Positions 5,532 through 11,233 of a stretch of 11,233 nt of DNA are shown here, one piece after another; the stretch's first letter is position 1, and each line of letters opens with the position of its first letter. Source of the stretch: Verrucomicrobia subdivision 6 bacterium. Its GTDB lineage: Bacteria > Verrucomicrobiota > Verrucomicrobiia > Methylacidiphilales > Verrucolacustridaceae. Made by a program: the position numbers and the translations under genes. The DNA is taken from positions 1-11,233 of the forward strand of contig CAMBGW010000025.1 in the NCBI GenBank assembly GCA_945866245.1. Reading direction: 5' to 3'. The notes under the pieces are model-generated. The model made no database searches. It was not told where the DNA came from and saw only the letters and a list, made by a program, of their open reading frames with translations.

Positions 5532-6095
5532 TCACAAAGAGAGAAAATTGGCCAAGAGATCTTTCCCCTCCTTGCTCAAAATCGATTCAGGATGAAACTG
5601 CACTCCGTGCACTGGGTATTCCTTGTGCCGTAATCCCATAATCTCCCCCTCAGCCGTCTCCGCACTCACCTGCAAACAGCTCGGCACCGACTCCTTCTCG
5701 ACAATCAGTGAATGATACCGCGTCGCCTCGAAAGGATTTGGCAGTTTGGCAAAAACCCCTTTCCCATCATGCTGAATCGGTGAGGTTTTTCCGTGCATCA
5801 AACGCCCCGCTCGCACCACCTTCCCACCATACACCTCCCCGATACACTGATGCCCTAAACACACCCCCAAGAGAGGAATCCTCGAACCCAAACGGCGAAT
5901 CAATTCCATGGAAATACCCGCATCCTGCGGCCTCCCTGGCCCCGGAGAGATGACAATCTTCTTTGGCTTTAGCTTCTCCACCTCCTCCGGCGTAATCGCA
6001 TCATTCCGTCTCACCTGCGGATCCGCCCCCAACTCCCCAAAGTACTGCACTAGATTGTAAGTAAACGAATCGTAGTTATCGATGACCAGTAACAT
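5532..6095 (-). CDS. trpG: Anthranilate synthase component II (glutamine amidotransferase)
   Basis: The protein has 187 residues, normal for a stand-alone TrpG. It hydrolyses glutamine and passes ammonia to TrpE for anthranilate formation, the first step of tryptophan synthesis. It opens MLLVIDNYDSFTYNLVQYF, and shows the PGPG motif (51-54), the nucleophile Cys79 in GVCLGHQ, and His168 and Glu170 in VQFHPES, so the class I amidotransferase triad is complete. Many bacteria share this subunit with aminodeoxychorismate synthase (PabA); the neighbouring trpE makes TrpG the better name, but a dual role is possible. The start is preceded by AGGA at 8-nt spacing, which lies within the end of trpE; the gap to trpE is 10 bp. 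Confidence 0.95.
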   Translation of the reverse strand: MLLVIDNYDSFTYNLVQYFGELGADPQVRRNDAITPEEVEKLKPKKIVISPGPGRPQDAGISMELIRRLGSRIPLLGVCLGHQCIGEVYGGKVVRAGRLMHGKTSPIQHDGKGVFAKLPNPFEATRYHSLIVEKESVPSCLQVSAETAEGEIMGLRHKEYPVHGVQFHPESILSKEGKDLLANFLSL

Positions 6096-6105
6096 AACAA
6101 AAATC

Positions 6106-7611
6106 CTACGCCAAAGTCCTCGCCGCCGCCACCGCCGCCAATCCTGCCTTCGCCTTATTCACGCTCTCCTGATACTCCCCCTCAGGAGTCGAGTCCGCCA
6201 CCAGCCCGCCCCCCGCTTGAACATGCGCTTTGCCACCCTTCAACAAAATCGTCCGAATCGAAATACAGGAATCCAGATTTCCATCGAAGGAAAAGTACCC
6301 TGCCGCACCTGCATAGGCCCCTCGCCGCGTCGGTTCACTCTCCGCCAAAATCTGTAATGCTCGGACCTTGGGAGAACCACTCACCGTTCCAGCTGGAAAC
6401 GTCGCCCGCATCACCTGGAAAGCATCTTTCCCGGGCTGGAGCTGCCCGGTCACCCGCGAGACCAAATGCATCACATGGGAAAATCTCTCCACCTCCATCA
6501 GCTCCACCACTTTCACGCTTTGATATTCACACACTCGACCCAGATCATTCCGAGCCAGATCCACCAACATAATGTGCTCCGCTCTCTCCTTCGGATCCGC
6601 TCTCATCTCTTTCGCATTTTGCATGTCCTCTTCCGGGGTCGCCCCGCGAGGTTTCGTCCCCGCAATCGGCCGAATCTCCACTTTTCCATTTTCACAACGC
6701 ACGTGAGTCTCGGGTGACGATCCCACCAAGGCTAATCCCGCCATCTCCAGACAAAACATGTAGGGGGATGGGTTAATCGCTCGCAAAGCTCGATACAAAT
6801 CGATCGGCCTTCCCTGAAATGGAACGGTAAACCTCTGAGAGGGCACCACCTGAAAAATATCCCCCGCCCGAATATGTTCCTGCATTCCTTCCGCCATTTT
6901 TAGGTACTCCGACTTCAGCATGTTCGGAGTCGCCCCCAGCAAAAGATCCCCCTCAGGCCTTTGGGGAACCTCCGCACTCGATTTTCCCGCCGGTTGCGCC
7001 AACCGCTTCTCCAAAGCATCTAATCTCGCCACTCCCTTTCGATAATCCGCCCGTGGATCCTTGCCCGTTTTTACCTGTACCACCAAGCGCCTCGTCTTTT
7101 TTTCGTGATCGAAAACGACAAACTCCTCCACCAACGCAAAGCAGGCGTCCGGCACCCCTAAATCATCCCGCTTCGCCATGCCCACACTGGTCTCGAAATA
7201 ACGAACCGCTTCAAAAGCTAAAAATCCCACCGCTCCGCCCGCAAAGGGCGGCGGATCCCCTGGCCACGCCGCCACCGGCTGAATTCCTCGCAGCATTTCT
7301 TGTACTTCATCCAAAGGGTCAGGATTTTCAGGCGCCTTCTCCTGCACCTCCCCGCTCAACGTCGTCAATCTCACCCGCCCTGCCCGAAACTCCATCACCG
7401 CCGTAGGCCTCGACCCCACAAAAGAGTACCTGCCCAATCTTCCCCCCGTCTCCGCACTCTCCAACAAAAAGGCCGCCCCTCCTGGCTGCCCCGAAAGCTT
7501 AATGTAAGCCGATACCGGTGTCTCCGCATCCGCAGGAAACTCTCGGCCAATCGGAATCAGGTTCCCCTGCTTCGCTAACTCCAGAAACTTCGACTCCTCA
7601 GGAAAAATCAT
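6106..7611 (-). CDS. trpE: Anthranilate synthase component I
   Basis: This 501-residue enzyme converts chorismate to anthranilate with ammonia supplied by TrpG. The N-terminal domain carries FLLES (48-52), the motif that binds tryptophan for feedback inhibition, so the enzyme is probably allosterically controlled. The chorismate-binding domain has GDIFQVVPSQRF (250-261), IRPIAGTKPRG (313-323), DLARNDLGRV (351-360), FPAGTVSGSPK (405-415), GYFSFDGNLDSC (438-449) and AGGGLVADSTPEGEY (466-480), all intact. LLES and PIAGTKPRG favour TrpE over PabB. Its ATG overlaps the hisF stop as ATGA, indicating coupled translation. No leader peptide with Trp codons or attenuator can lie directly in front of it, because hisF is there. 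Confidence 0.96.
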   Translation of the reverse strand: MIFPEESKFLELAKQGNLIPIGREFPADAETPVSAYIKLSGQPGGAAFLLESAETGGRLGRYSFVGSRPTAVMEFRAGRVRLTTLSGEVQEKAPENPDPLDEVQEMLRGIQPVAAWPGDPPPFAGGAVGFLAFEAVRYFETSVGMAKRDDLGVPDACFALVEEFVVFDHEKKTRRLVVQVKTGKDPRADYRKGVARLDALEKRLAQPAGKSSAEVPQRPEGDLLLGATPNMLKSEYLKMAEGMQEHIRAGDIFQVVPSQRFTVPFQGRPIDLYRALRAINPSPYMFCLEMAGLALVGSSPETHVRCENGKVEIRPIAGTKPRGATPEEDMQNAKEMRADPKERAEHIMLVDLARNDLGRVCEYQSVKVVELMEVERFSHVMHLVSRVTGQLQPGKDAFQVMRATFPAGTVSGSPKVRALQILAESEPTRRGAYAGAAGYFSFDGNLDSCISIRTILLKGGKAHVQAGGGLVADSTPEGEYQESVNKAKAGLAAVAAARTLA

Positions 7612-8381
7612 AGATCCTTCGGAGGTCTTACGGCGATCCCCCTCCCCTGCAAATACCTTTTTACCTCTGGAACCGTCAGCTCCCCAAAGTGAAACAAGCT
7701 GGCCGCTAAAGCCGCATCCGCGCCACCTGCTTCACCTAAAACCTCCGCAAAGTGCTCTTTCGTGCCCGCCCCCCCACTGGCAATCACCGGAACCGAGACC
7801 CTACGGCTGACCATTTTCGTCAGCTCCAAATCATATCCCCCCTTCATTCCATCCCGATCCATACTCGTCAGCAAAATCTCCCCCGCCCCAAGCCTCACCC
7901 CCTCCTCAATCCACTCCCCCACATCCTTCCCAGTCGGCCGACGACCCCCGTGAGTCGTCACCTCCCACCTCCCATCCCCCTTCTTTCGCGCATCCACAGC
8001 CAGAACAACGCATTGGCAACCAAAAGCTCGGGCCACCTCTGTGATCAGCTCAGGTCGCTCTACGGCCGCACTGTTTAAACTCACCTTATCGGCTCCCGCT
8101 CGTAAAAGTTCCCGCGCATTCTCCACCGATCTCACTCCTCCACCCACCGTCAACGGAAGAAAAACCTCCTCCGCTGTTTTCTGCACCGCTTCCAAAAGAA
8201 TCGGCCGTGAATCGGAAGAGGCAGTGATATCCAAAAAAACCAACTCATCCGCACCTTGCTCGTGATACGCCCGAGCACACTCCGCTGGGTCCCCCGCATC
8301 CCGGATCGAAACAAACTGAACCCCCTTCACAACCCGCCCCCCGTCCACATCGAGGCACGGTATAATGCGCTTCGTATTCAT
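7608..8381 (-). CDS. hisF: Imidazole glycerol phosphate synthase, cyclase subunit
   Basis: The 257-residue (beta/alpha)8 barrel uses ammonia from HisH to convert PRFAR to imidazole glycerol phosphate and AICAR, linking histidine and purine synthesis. Catalytic Asp11 (CLDVDGG) and Asp130 (VLAVDAR) are both present, as are the phosphate-binding segments LTVGGGVRS (77-85) and VIASGGAGT. The family opening KRIIPCLDV fixes the start, although no Shine-Dalgarno sequence precedes it. hisH and the other his genes are not in the window. It is first in a hisF-trpE-trpG unit, so the his pathway is at least partly scattered and this copy is tied to tryptophan synthesis. It is divergent from the DUF4912 gene with 113 bp between the starts. 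Confidence 0.96.
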   Translation of the reverse strand: MNTKRIIPCLDVDGGRVVKGVQFVSIRDAGDPAECARAYHEQGADELVFLDITASSDSRPILLEAVQKTAEEVFLPLTVGGGVRSVENARELLRAGADKVSLNSAAVERPELITEVARAFGCQCVVLAVDARKKGDGRWEVTTHGGRRPTGKDVGEWIEEGVRLGAGEILLTSMDRDGMKGGYDLELTKMVSRRVSVPVIASGGAGTKEHFAEVLGEAGGADAALAASLFHFGELTVPEVKRYLQGRGIAVRPPKDL

Positions 8382-8494
8382 GAATCTTGTCAGGCCAGCG
8401 GAAAAGAGGGTCTCATCTTGTCGTAGAAGGATGTGGATTTTGCCGTAGGATCAGCGAAAATCCGAGTCTTGTTTTAGGGAAACCTAGAAGCACC
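8382..8494. promoter_or_regulatory. Divergent intergenic region hisF / DUF4912 gene, with imperfect inverted repeat
   Basis: This 113-bp gap must hold the promoters for the hisF-trpE-trpG operon (minus) and the DUF4912-GH57 pair (plus). I find no convincing -35/-10 pair on either strand. GATTTT-GC (8436-8443) and GC-G-AAAATC (8454-8462) form an imperfect inverted repeat with a 10-nt centre, which could be an operator or a short hairpin. An in-frame TTG at 8387 could extend the DUF4912 gene upstream, but the ATG at 8495 starts the recognisable basic tail. Confidence 0.35.
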
Positions 8495-9406
8495 ATGAAG
8501 AAACCCATCCGCGCCAAAAAGAACACGGTCACCAAGCAGACTCGCGTGCCCAAACAAGCTACCTCTCCCCGCGCGAAAAAAGTTCTCACTCGCCCTGCCA
8601 AGAAAAAAGCCCCCCTCCCACGTCTTCGAAAATCTCCACTTCCCATCTTCCCCTCCAATCACCCCTTCACCCTGCCCTCCTTTCTACCCAAACCAAAAGA
8701 ACCCTCTATCCCCCATTTCGAATTTCTCGGCGATCTACCCGAAAGTTACGGAACCCGCCGCCTCTTTCTCACCCCCAGAGATCCCCAGACTCTCTTCGCT
8801 TACTGGGACTTCACCCGCGAACAGCTCGAACAGGCCGAAAAAGAGGCCTCAGAGGGTCGCCTCTACCTCCAAGTCTTCATCCCAGGCAAGGAGCGAGTTC
8901 ACCAAATTCATATCCACCCAAGTAGCCGAGAGTGGTTTTTACCCACCCATCGCCCCTCCACCCTCTTTCAAGCCGAACTCGGCTACTACTCATCCTCTGG
9001 CTCCTTTCACCAACTCGCCCTCTCACAAGAAGTCACCACCCCGCCCGATGCTCCGTCCCCCAACCAGGAAATCCAATTCGTCACGATTCCCTTCCACTTC
9101 TCTTTCCGACAACTCTGGGATTTAGTTCGCTCCTTCCTTCGCCCAGGCGAAGCCTTGGCTGAAATCCTCGCCCGACTGCAAAGAACCGGTCATCCCCTAC
9201 CGTTCCCCTACGCTCTACGCCGCTTGATCTCATCCAACTGCACCACCAAGATCCTCTCCTACCTCGGCGGAGACCTTGTTCGTCACCAACGATTCGGTTC
9301 GTTTGAGATGACAGAAATCCTGCGACGTCAGATCGACACCTGCCCAAAGCTCGGCTCAAGCCAACTCCACGGAACCTCCCCAGGAAGCCCACCCCGCTCC
9401 ACCTAA
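8495..9406 (+). CDS. DUF4912 protein with basic N-terminal tail
   Basis: The protein has 303 residues from the ATG at 8495. Residues 1-47 are extremely rich in Lys, Arg, Ala and Pro (MKKPIRAKKNTVTKQTRVPK and onwards), like a histone-H1 tail, with no signal peptide. Residues about 79-180 match the DUF4912 pattern: LPESYGTRRLFLTPRDPQTL then FAYWDFTREQLE, a beta-rich module often compared with carbohydrate-binding folds and commonly found beside GH57 genes. Residues 195-303 show no family I recognise. The GH57 branching-type enzyme follows 14 bp downstream, so a role in glycogen handling is plausible, but no function is established. The ribosome-binding site is weak (AGAAG close to the ATG). Confidence 0.8.
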   Translation: MKKPIRAKKNTVTKQTRVPKQATSPRAKKVLTRPAKKKAPLPRLRKSPLPIFPSNHPFTLPSFLPKPKEPSIPHFEFLGDLPESYGTRRLFLTPRDPQTLFAYWDFTREQLEQAEKEASEGRLYLQVFIPGKERVHQIHIHPSSREWFLPTHRPSTLFQAELGYYSSSGSFHQLALSQEVTTPPDAPSPNQEIQFVTIPFHFSFRQLWDLVRSFLRPGEALAEILARLQRTGHPLPFPYALRRLISSNCTTKILSYLGGDLVRHQRFGSFEMTEILRRQIDTCPKLGSSQLHGTSPGSPPRST

Positions 9407-9420
9407 TCCCTGCCACAATT

Positions 9421-11007
9421 ATGTCCCTCGGTTATGTAGCTCCAGTTCTCCACGCCCATCTCCCCTTCGTTCGTCATCCCGAATATGCCGAATTTCTTGA
9501 GGAGGATTGGCTGTATGAAGCGATAACCGAAACTTACCTCCCCCTCCTCGACATGATGGAGGGCCTTGTTCGGGACGGAATCTACTTCCGACTCACCATG
9601 TCGATGACCCCACCCCTCTGCGCGATGCTCCGCGATCCACTGCTCCAAGATCGCTACGTCCACGGACTGGAGAAGCAGATCGAGCTAGCCGGAAAAGAGC
9701 TTCACCGAACCCAAAACGATCCCGCCTTCCAACCCCTCGCCCGCTTCTATCACGATCGTCTTCACCACTGCCACCACCTTTTCTGCGATCGCTACCAGCG
9801 CAACCTCATCCAAGCATTCCGTAAATTTCAAGATGCAGGATTTCTGGAAATCATCACCTGCGGTGCCACCCACGGTTTTCTGCCGCTCATGCGCGAATTC
9901 CCGCAAGCCGTCCGCGCCCAAGTCCAAGTCGCCCGCTCCGATTATCGTACCTGCTTTGGCCGAGACCCGCGCGGGATCTGGCTCCCAGAGTGCGCCTACT
10001 ACCCAGGGGTCGAACATCACCTCCAAGAGGCCGAAATCCGCTGGTTCATCGTGGACGCACATGGAGTCCTCTATGCCGAGCCCCGCCCCGCTTACGGAGT
10101 CTTTGCCCCCATCTTCACCCCCGCAGGTCCTGCCGCCTTTGGTCGCGATATCGAATCCAGCAAACAGGTCTGGAGTGCAGAGGAGGGGTACCCCGGAGAT
10201 GGGGAGTACCGCGACTTCTACCGAGATTGCGGCTTCGATCTCGATCACGATTACATCCGCCCTTACATCCAACCGAACGGAATGCGAAAATTCACCGGCC
10301 TGAAATACCACCGCATCACCGGTCGCACGCCTCACAAAGAGCCGTACCGACCCCACCTTGCCCGCCAACGCGCAGCCGAACATGCGGCAAACTTTATGTT
10401 TAATCGCGAAAAACAGATCGAGCACCTTCGCGGGATCATGGGTACCGAACCCATCGTCCTCTGCCCTTATGACGCCGAACTCTACGGCCACTGGTGGTAC
10501 GAGGGCCCCATCTTCCTCGATTATCTTTTTCGTAAATCGGCTCACGACCAGAAGACTTTTTCGATGATTACCCCATCCGAGTTTCTCTCCCGTCACGACA
10601 CCCACCAACTCGCCACCCCCAGCGCCTCCTCATGGGGCAACGAGGGTCACTGGTCCGTTTGGCTCGAAGGATCAAACTCTTGGATCTATCCCCACCTTCA
10701 CATCGCCACCGTCCGCATGATCGAGTTAGCCGGTCGCTTCCGCTCGACCCAGCCCCACTCCCTCTTAGATCGTGCCCTCCGGCAAGCCGCCCGCGAACTC
10801 CTCCTCGCCCAATCCAGCGATTGGGCCTTCATCATGAAAACGGGAACCATGGTTCCCTACGCTGTCAAACGCACAAAAGATCACCTCCTGCGCTTTCAAA
10901 AATTATATGAGCAGATTTTGGCTGATCGAGTCGACGAGCCGTTCCTTGGAAACTGTGAGTGGCGAAATCCGATTTTCTTGGATCTCGACTGGCGAGTCTA
11001 CGCCTGA
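9421..11007 (+). CDS. GH57 family (DUF1957-type) 1,4-alpha-glucan branching enzyme
   Basis: The 528-residue cytoplasmic protein has the GH57 (beta/alpha)7 barrel. It begins YVAPVLHAHLPFVRHPE (5-21), a hallmark of GH57 branching enzymes. The nucleophile is Glu190 in GIWLPECAYYPG and the acid/base Asp351 in CPYDAELYGHWWYEGP, both in the contexts known from the Thermococcus kodakarensis enzyme (E183, D354). The C-terminal helical part (about 420-528), including the WAFIMKTGTMVPYA segment, is also typical. It would transfer alpha-1,4 segments into alpha-1,6 branches during glycogen synthesis; some GH57 members are 4-alpha-glucanotransferases or amylases, so exact activity is inferred. No ribosome-binding site precedes the ATG, and expression probably depends on the DUF4912 gene 14 bp upstream. 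Its stop lies 1 bp from the converging lpxD stop. Confidence 0.92.
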   Translation: MSLGYVAPVLHAHLPFVRHPEYAEFLEEDWLYEAITETYLPLLDMMEGLVRDGIYFRLTMSMTPPLCAMLRDPLLQDRYVHGLEKQIELAGKELHRTQNDPAFQPLARFYHDRLHHCHHLFCDRYQRNLIQAFRKFQDAGFLEIITCGATHGFLPLMREFPQAVRAQVQVARSDYRTCFGRDPRGIWLPECAYYPGVEHHLQEAEIRWFIVDAHGVLYAEPRPAYGVFAPIFTPAGPAAFGRDIESSKQVWSAEEGYPGDGEYRDFYRDCGFDLDHDYIRPYIQPNGMRKFTGLKYHRITGRTPHKEPYRPHLARQRAAEHAANFMFNREKQIEHLRGIMGTEPIVLCPYDAELYGHWWYEGPIFLDYLFRKSAHDQKTFSMITPSEFLSRHDTHQLATPSASSWGNEGHWSVWLEGSNSWIYPHLHIATVRMIELAGRFRSTQPHSLLDRALRQAARELLLAQSSDWAFIMKTGTMVPYAVKRTKDHLLRFQKLYEQILADRVDEPFLGNCEWRNPIFLDLDWRVYA

Positions 11008-11008
11008 C

Positions 11009-11233
11009 CTATCTCTTTTTTGCTTTTGAAGCCGTAGCCCCGCTGGGCTTCTTTTTCTCCTCCAACGCCTTCAATCGTTTCGCCAACTGAGGCAACTGCT
11101 GAATATGTGCCTCCATCGCCATCTGCTCTTTAATCGGCCGTGCAGGTGCCCCCCGCCACGTCTGACCCGCTGGGACATCTTTGGTCACACCAGACTTAGC
11201 CGTAATAATCACCCCATCCCCCAAATGGACGTG
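11009..11233 (-). CDS. lpxD: UDP-3-O-acylglucosamine N-acyltransferase, C-terminal fragment (5' part outside window)
   Basis: Only the last 74 codons are in the window; the frame stays open to the edge. The visible part begins HVHLGDGVIITAKSGVTKDV, the final left-handed beta-helix hexapeptide turns, then TWRGAPARPIKE, and ends in a helix (KEQMAMEAHIQQLPQLAKRL) with a basic tail (SKAKKR). This matches the end of LpxD, which N-acylates UDP-3-O-acyl-glucosamine in the third step of lipid A synthesis, and implies a lipopolysaccharide-bearing outer membrane. The acetyltransferase LpxA also has a hexapeptide fold, but the GVTKDVPAGQTWRGAPARP end fits LpxD better. The catalytic His lies outside the window. 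Confidence 0.85.
   Translation of the reverse strand, partial: HVHLGDGVIITAKSGVTKDVPAGQTWRGAPARPIKEQMAMEAHIQQLPQLAKRLKALEEKKKPSGATASKAKKR

Noticed and set aside
5488..6112. The 13-mer AAAATCCTACGCC occurs at 5488-5500 and again at 6100-6112
   Set aside because: In one place it overlaps a -10 box and in the other the trpE stop codon and trpG ribosome-binding site. About one 13-nt match is expected by chance in a window of this size, and the flanks do not align further.
8387..8494. Upstream extension of the DUF4912 protein from TTG at 8387
   Set aside because: It would start 6 bp from the divergent hisF start codon and leave no space for promoters. The added residues show no family similarity.
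9685..10608. A 307-codon open frame on the minus strand opposite the GH57 gene
   Set aside because: It shows no family motifs and is antisense to a gene with both catalytic residues conserved.
1..11233. tRNA, rRNA, riboswitch, CRISPR array, insertion sequence or phage genes
   Set aside because: No cloverleaf, direct-repeat array, transposase motif or integrase motif was found on reading both strands. The only repeat structures are the palindrome at 622-667 and two small hairpins.

Overview
The window reads as chromosomal housekeeping DNA from a Gram-negative bacterium, most likely a member of the Verrucomicrobiota or a close relative in the PVC group. This placement is inferred from gene content: an LpxD fragment (lipid A synthesis, so an outer membrane), a lipoprotein with a lipobox, a small PUR-family nucleic-acid-binding protein, a DUF4912 gene next to a GH57 gene, and an ECF sigma factor followed by a membrane protein whose N-terminus (LLRLKRLETPGKAYFDRF) resembles, from memory, anti-sigma-like proteins of Verrucomicrobiota. 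No phage, transposase, CRISPR array, rRNA or tRNA is visible.

Layout. Positions 1-712 (minus) hold a two-domain CbiX/SirB-type chelatase gene cut by the window edge. Just upstream of it lie a 16-codon remnant of a second copy of the same gene and a palindromic repeat. Positions 761-3008 (minus) form a three-gene unit: ECF sigma factor, single-pass membrane protein (putative anti-sigma factor), and a membrane-anchored HtrA-like PDZ protein in which all three catalytic-triad positions are replaced. A long-chain polyprenyl diphosphate synthase (3078-4094, minus) lies upstream of this unit and is divergent from a HEAT-repeat lipoprotein (4185-5219, plus). A PUR-family gene (5237-5464, minus) with its own good sigma70-type promoter follows. 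Next comes a compact amino-acid operon, hisF-trpE-trpG (8381 to 5532, minus), with an ATGA overlap between hisF and trpE. From 8495 to 11007 (plus) a basic-tailed DUF4912 protein and a GH57 glucan-branching-type enzyme are 14 bp apart. The 3' end of lpxD (minus) closes the window, with 1 bp between its stop codon and that of the GH57 gene.

How the genes may work together. The sigma, membrane protein and PDZ pseudoprotease order recalls envelope-stress loci such as algU-mucA-mucB-mucD, but here the HtrA member cannot be a classical serine protease, which suggests a sensing or scaffolding role. At the chelatase gene, the ribosome-binding site sits in one arm of the palindrome, and the remnant ORF has its own ribosome-binding site and terminates over the chelatase start codon, so the broken duplicate may act as a translational-coupling leader. 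These two points are the most interesting in the window. The rest looks like ordinary metabolism: isoprenoid quinone side chain, tryptophan and histidine synthesis, glycogen branching and lipid A. No intergenic stretch exceeds about 115 bp.
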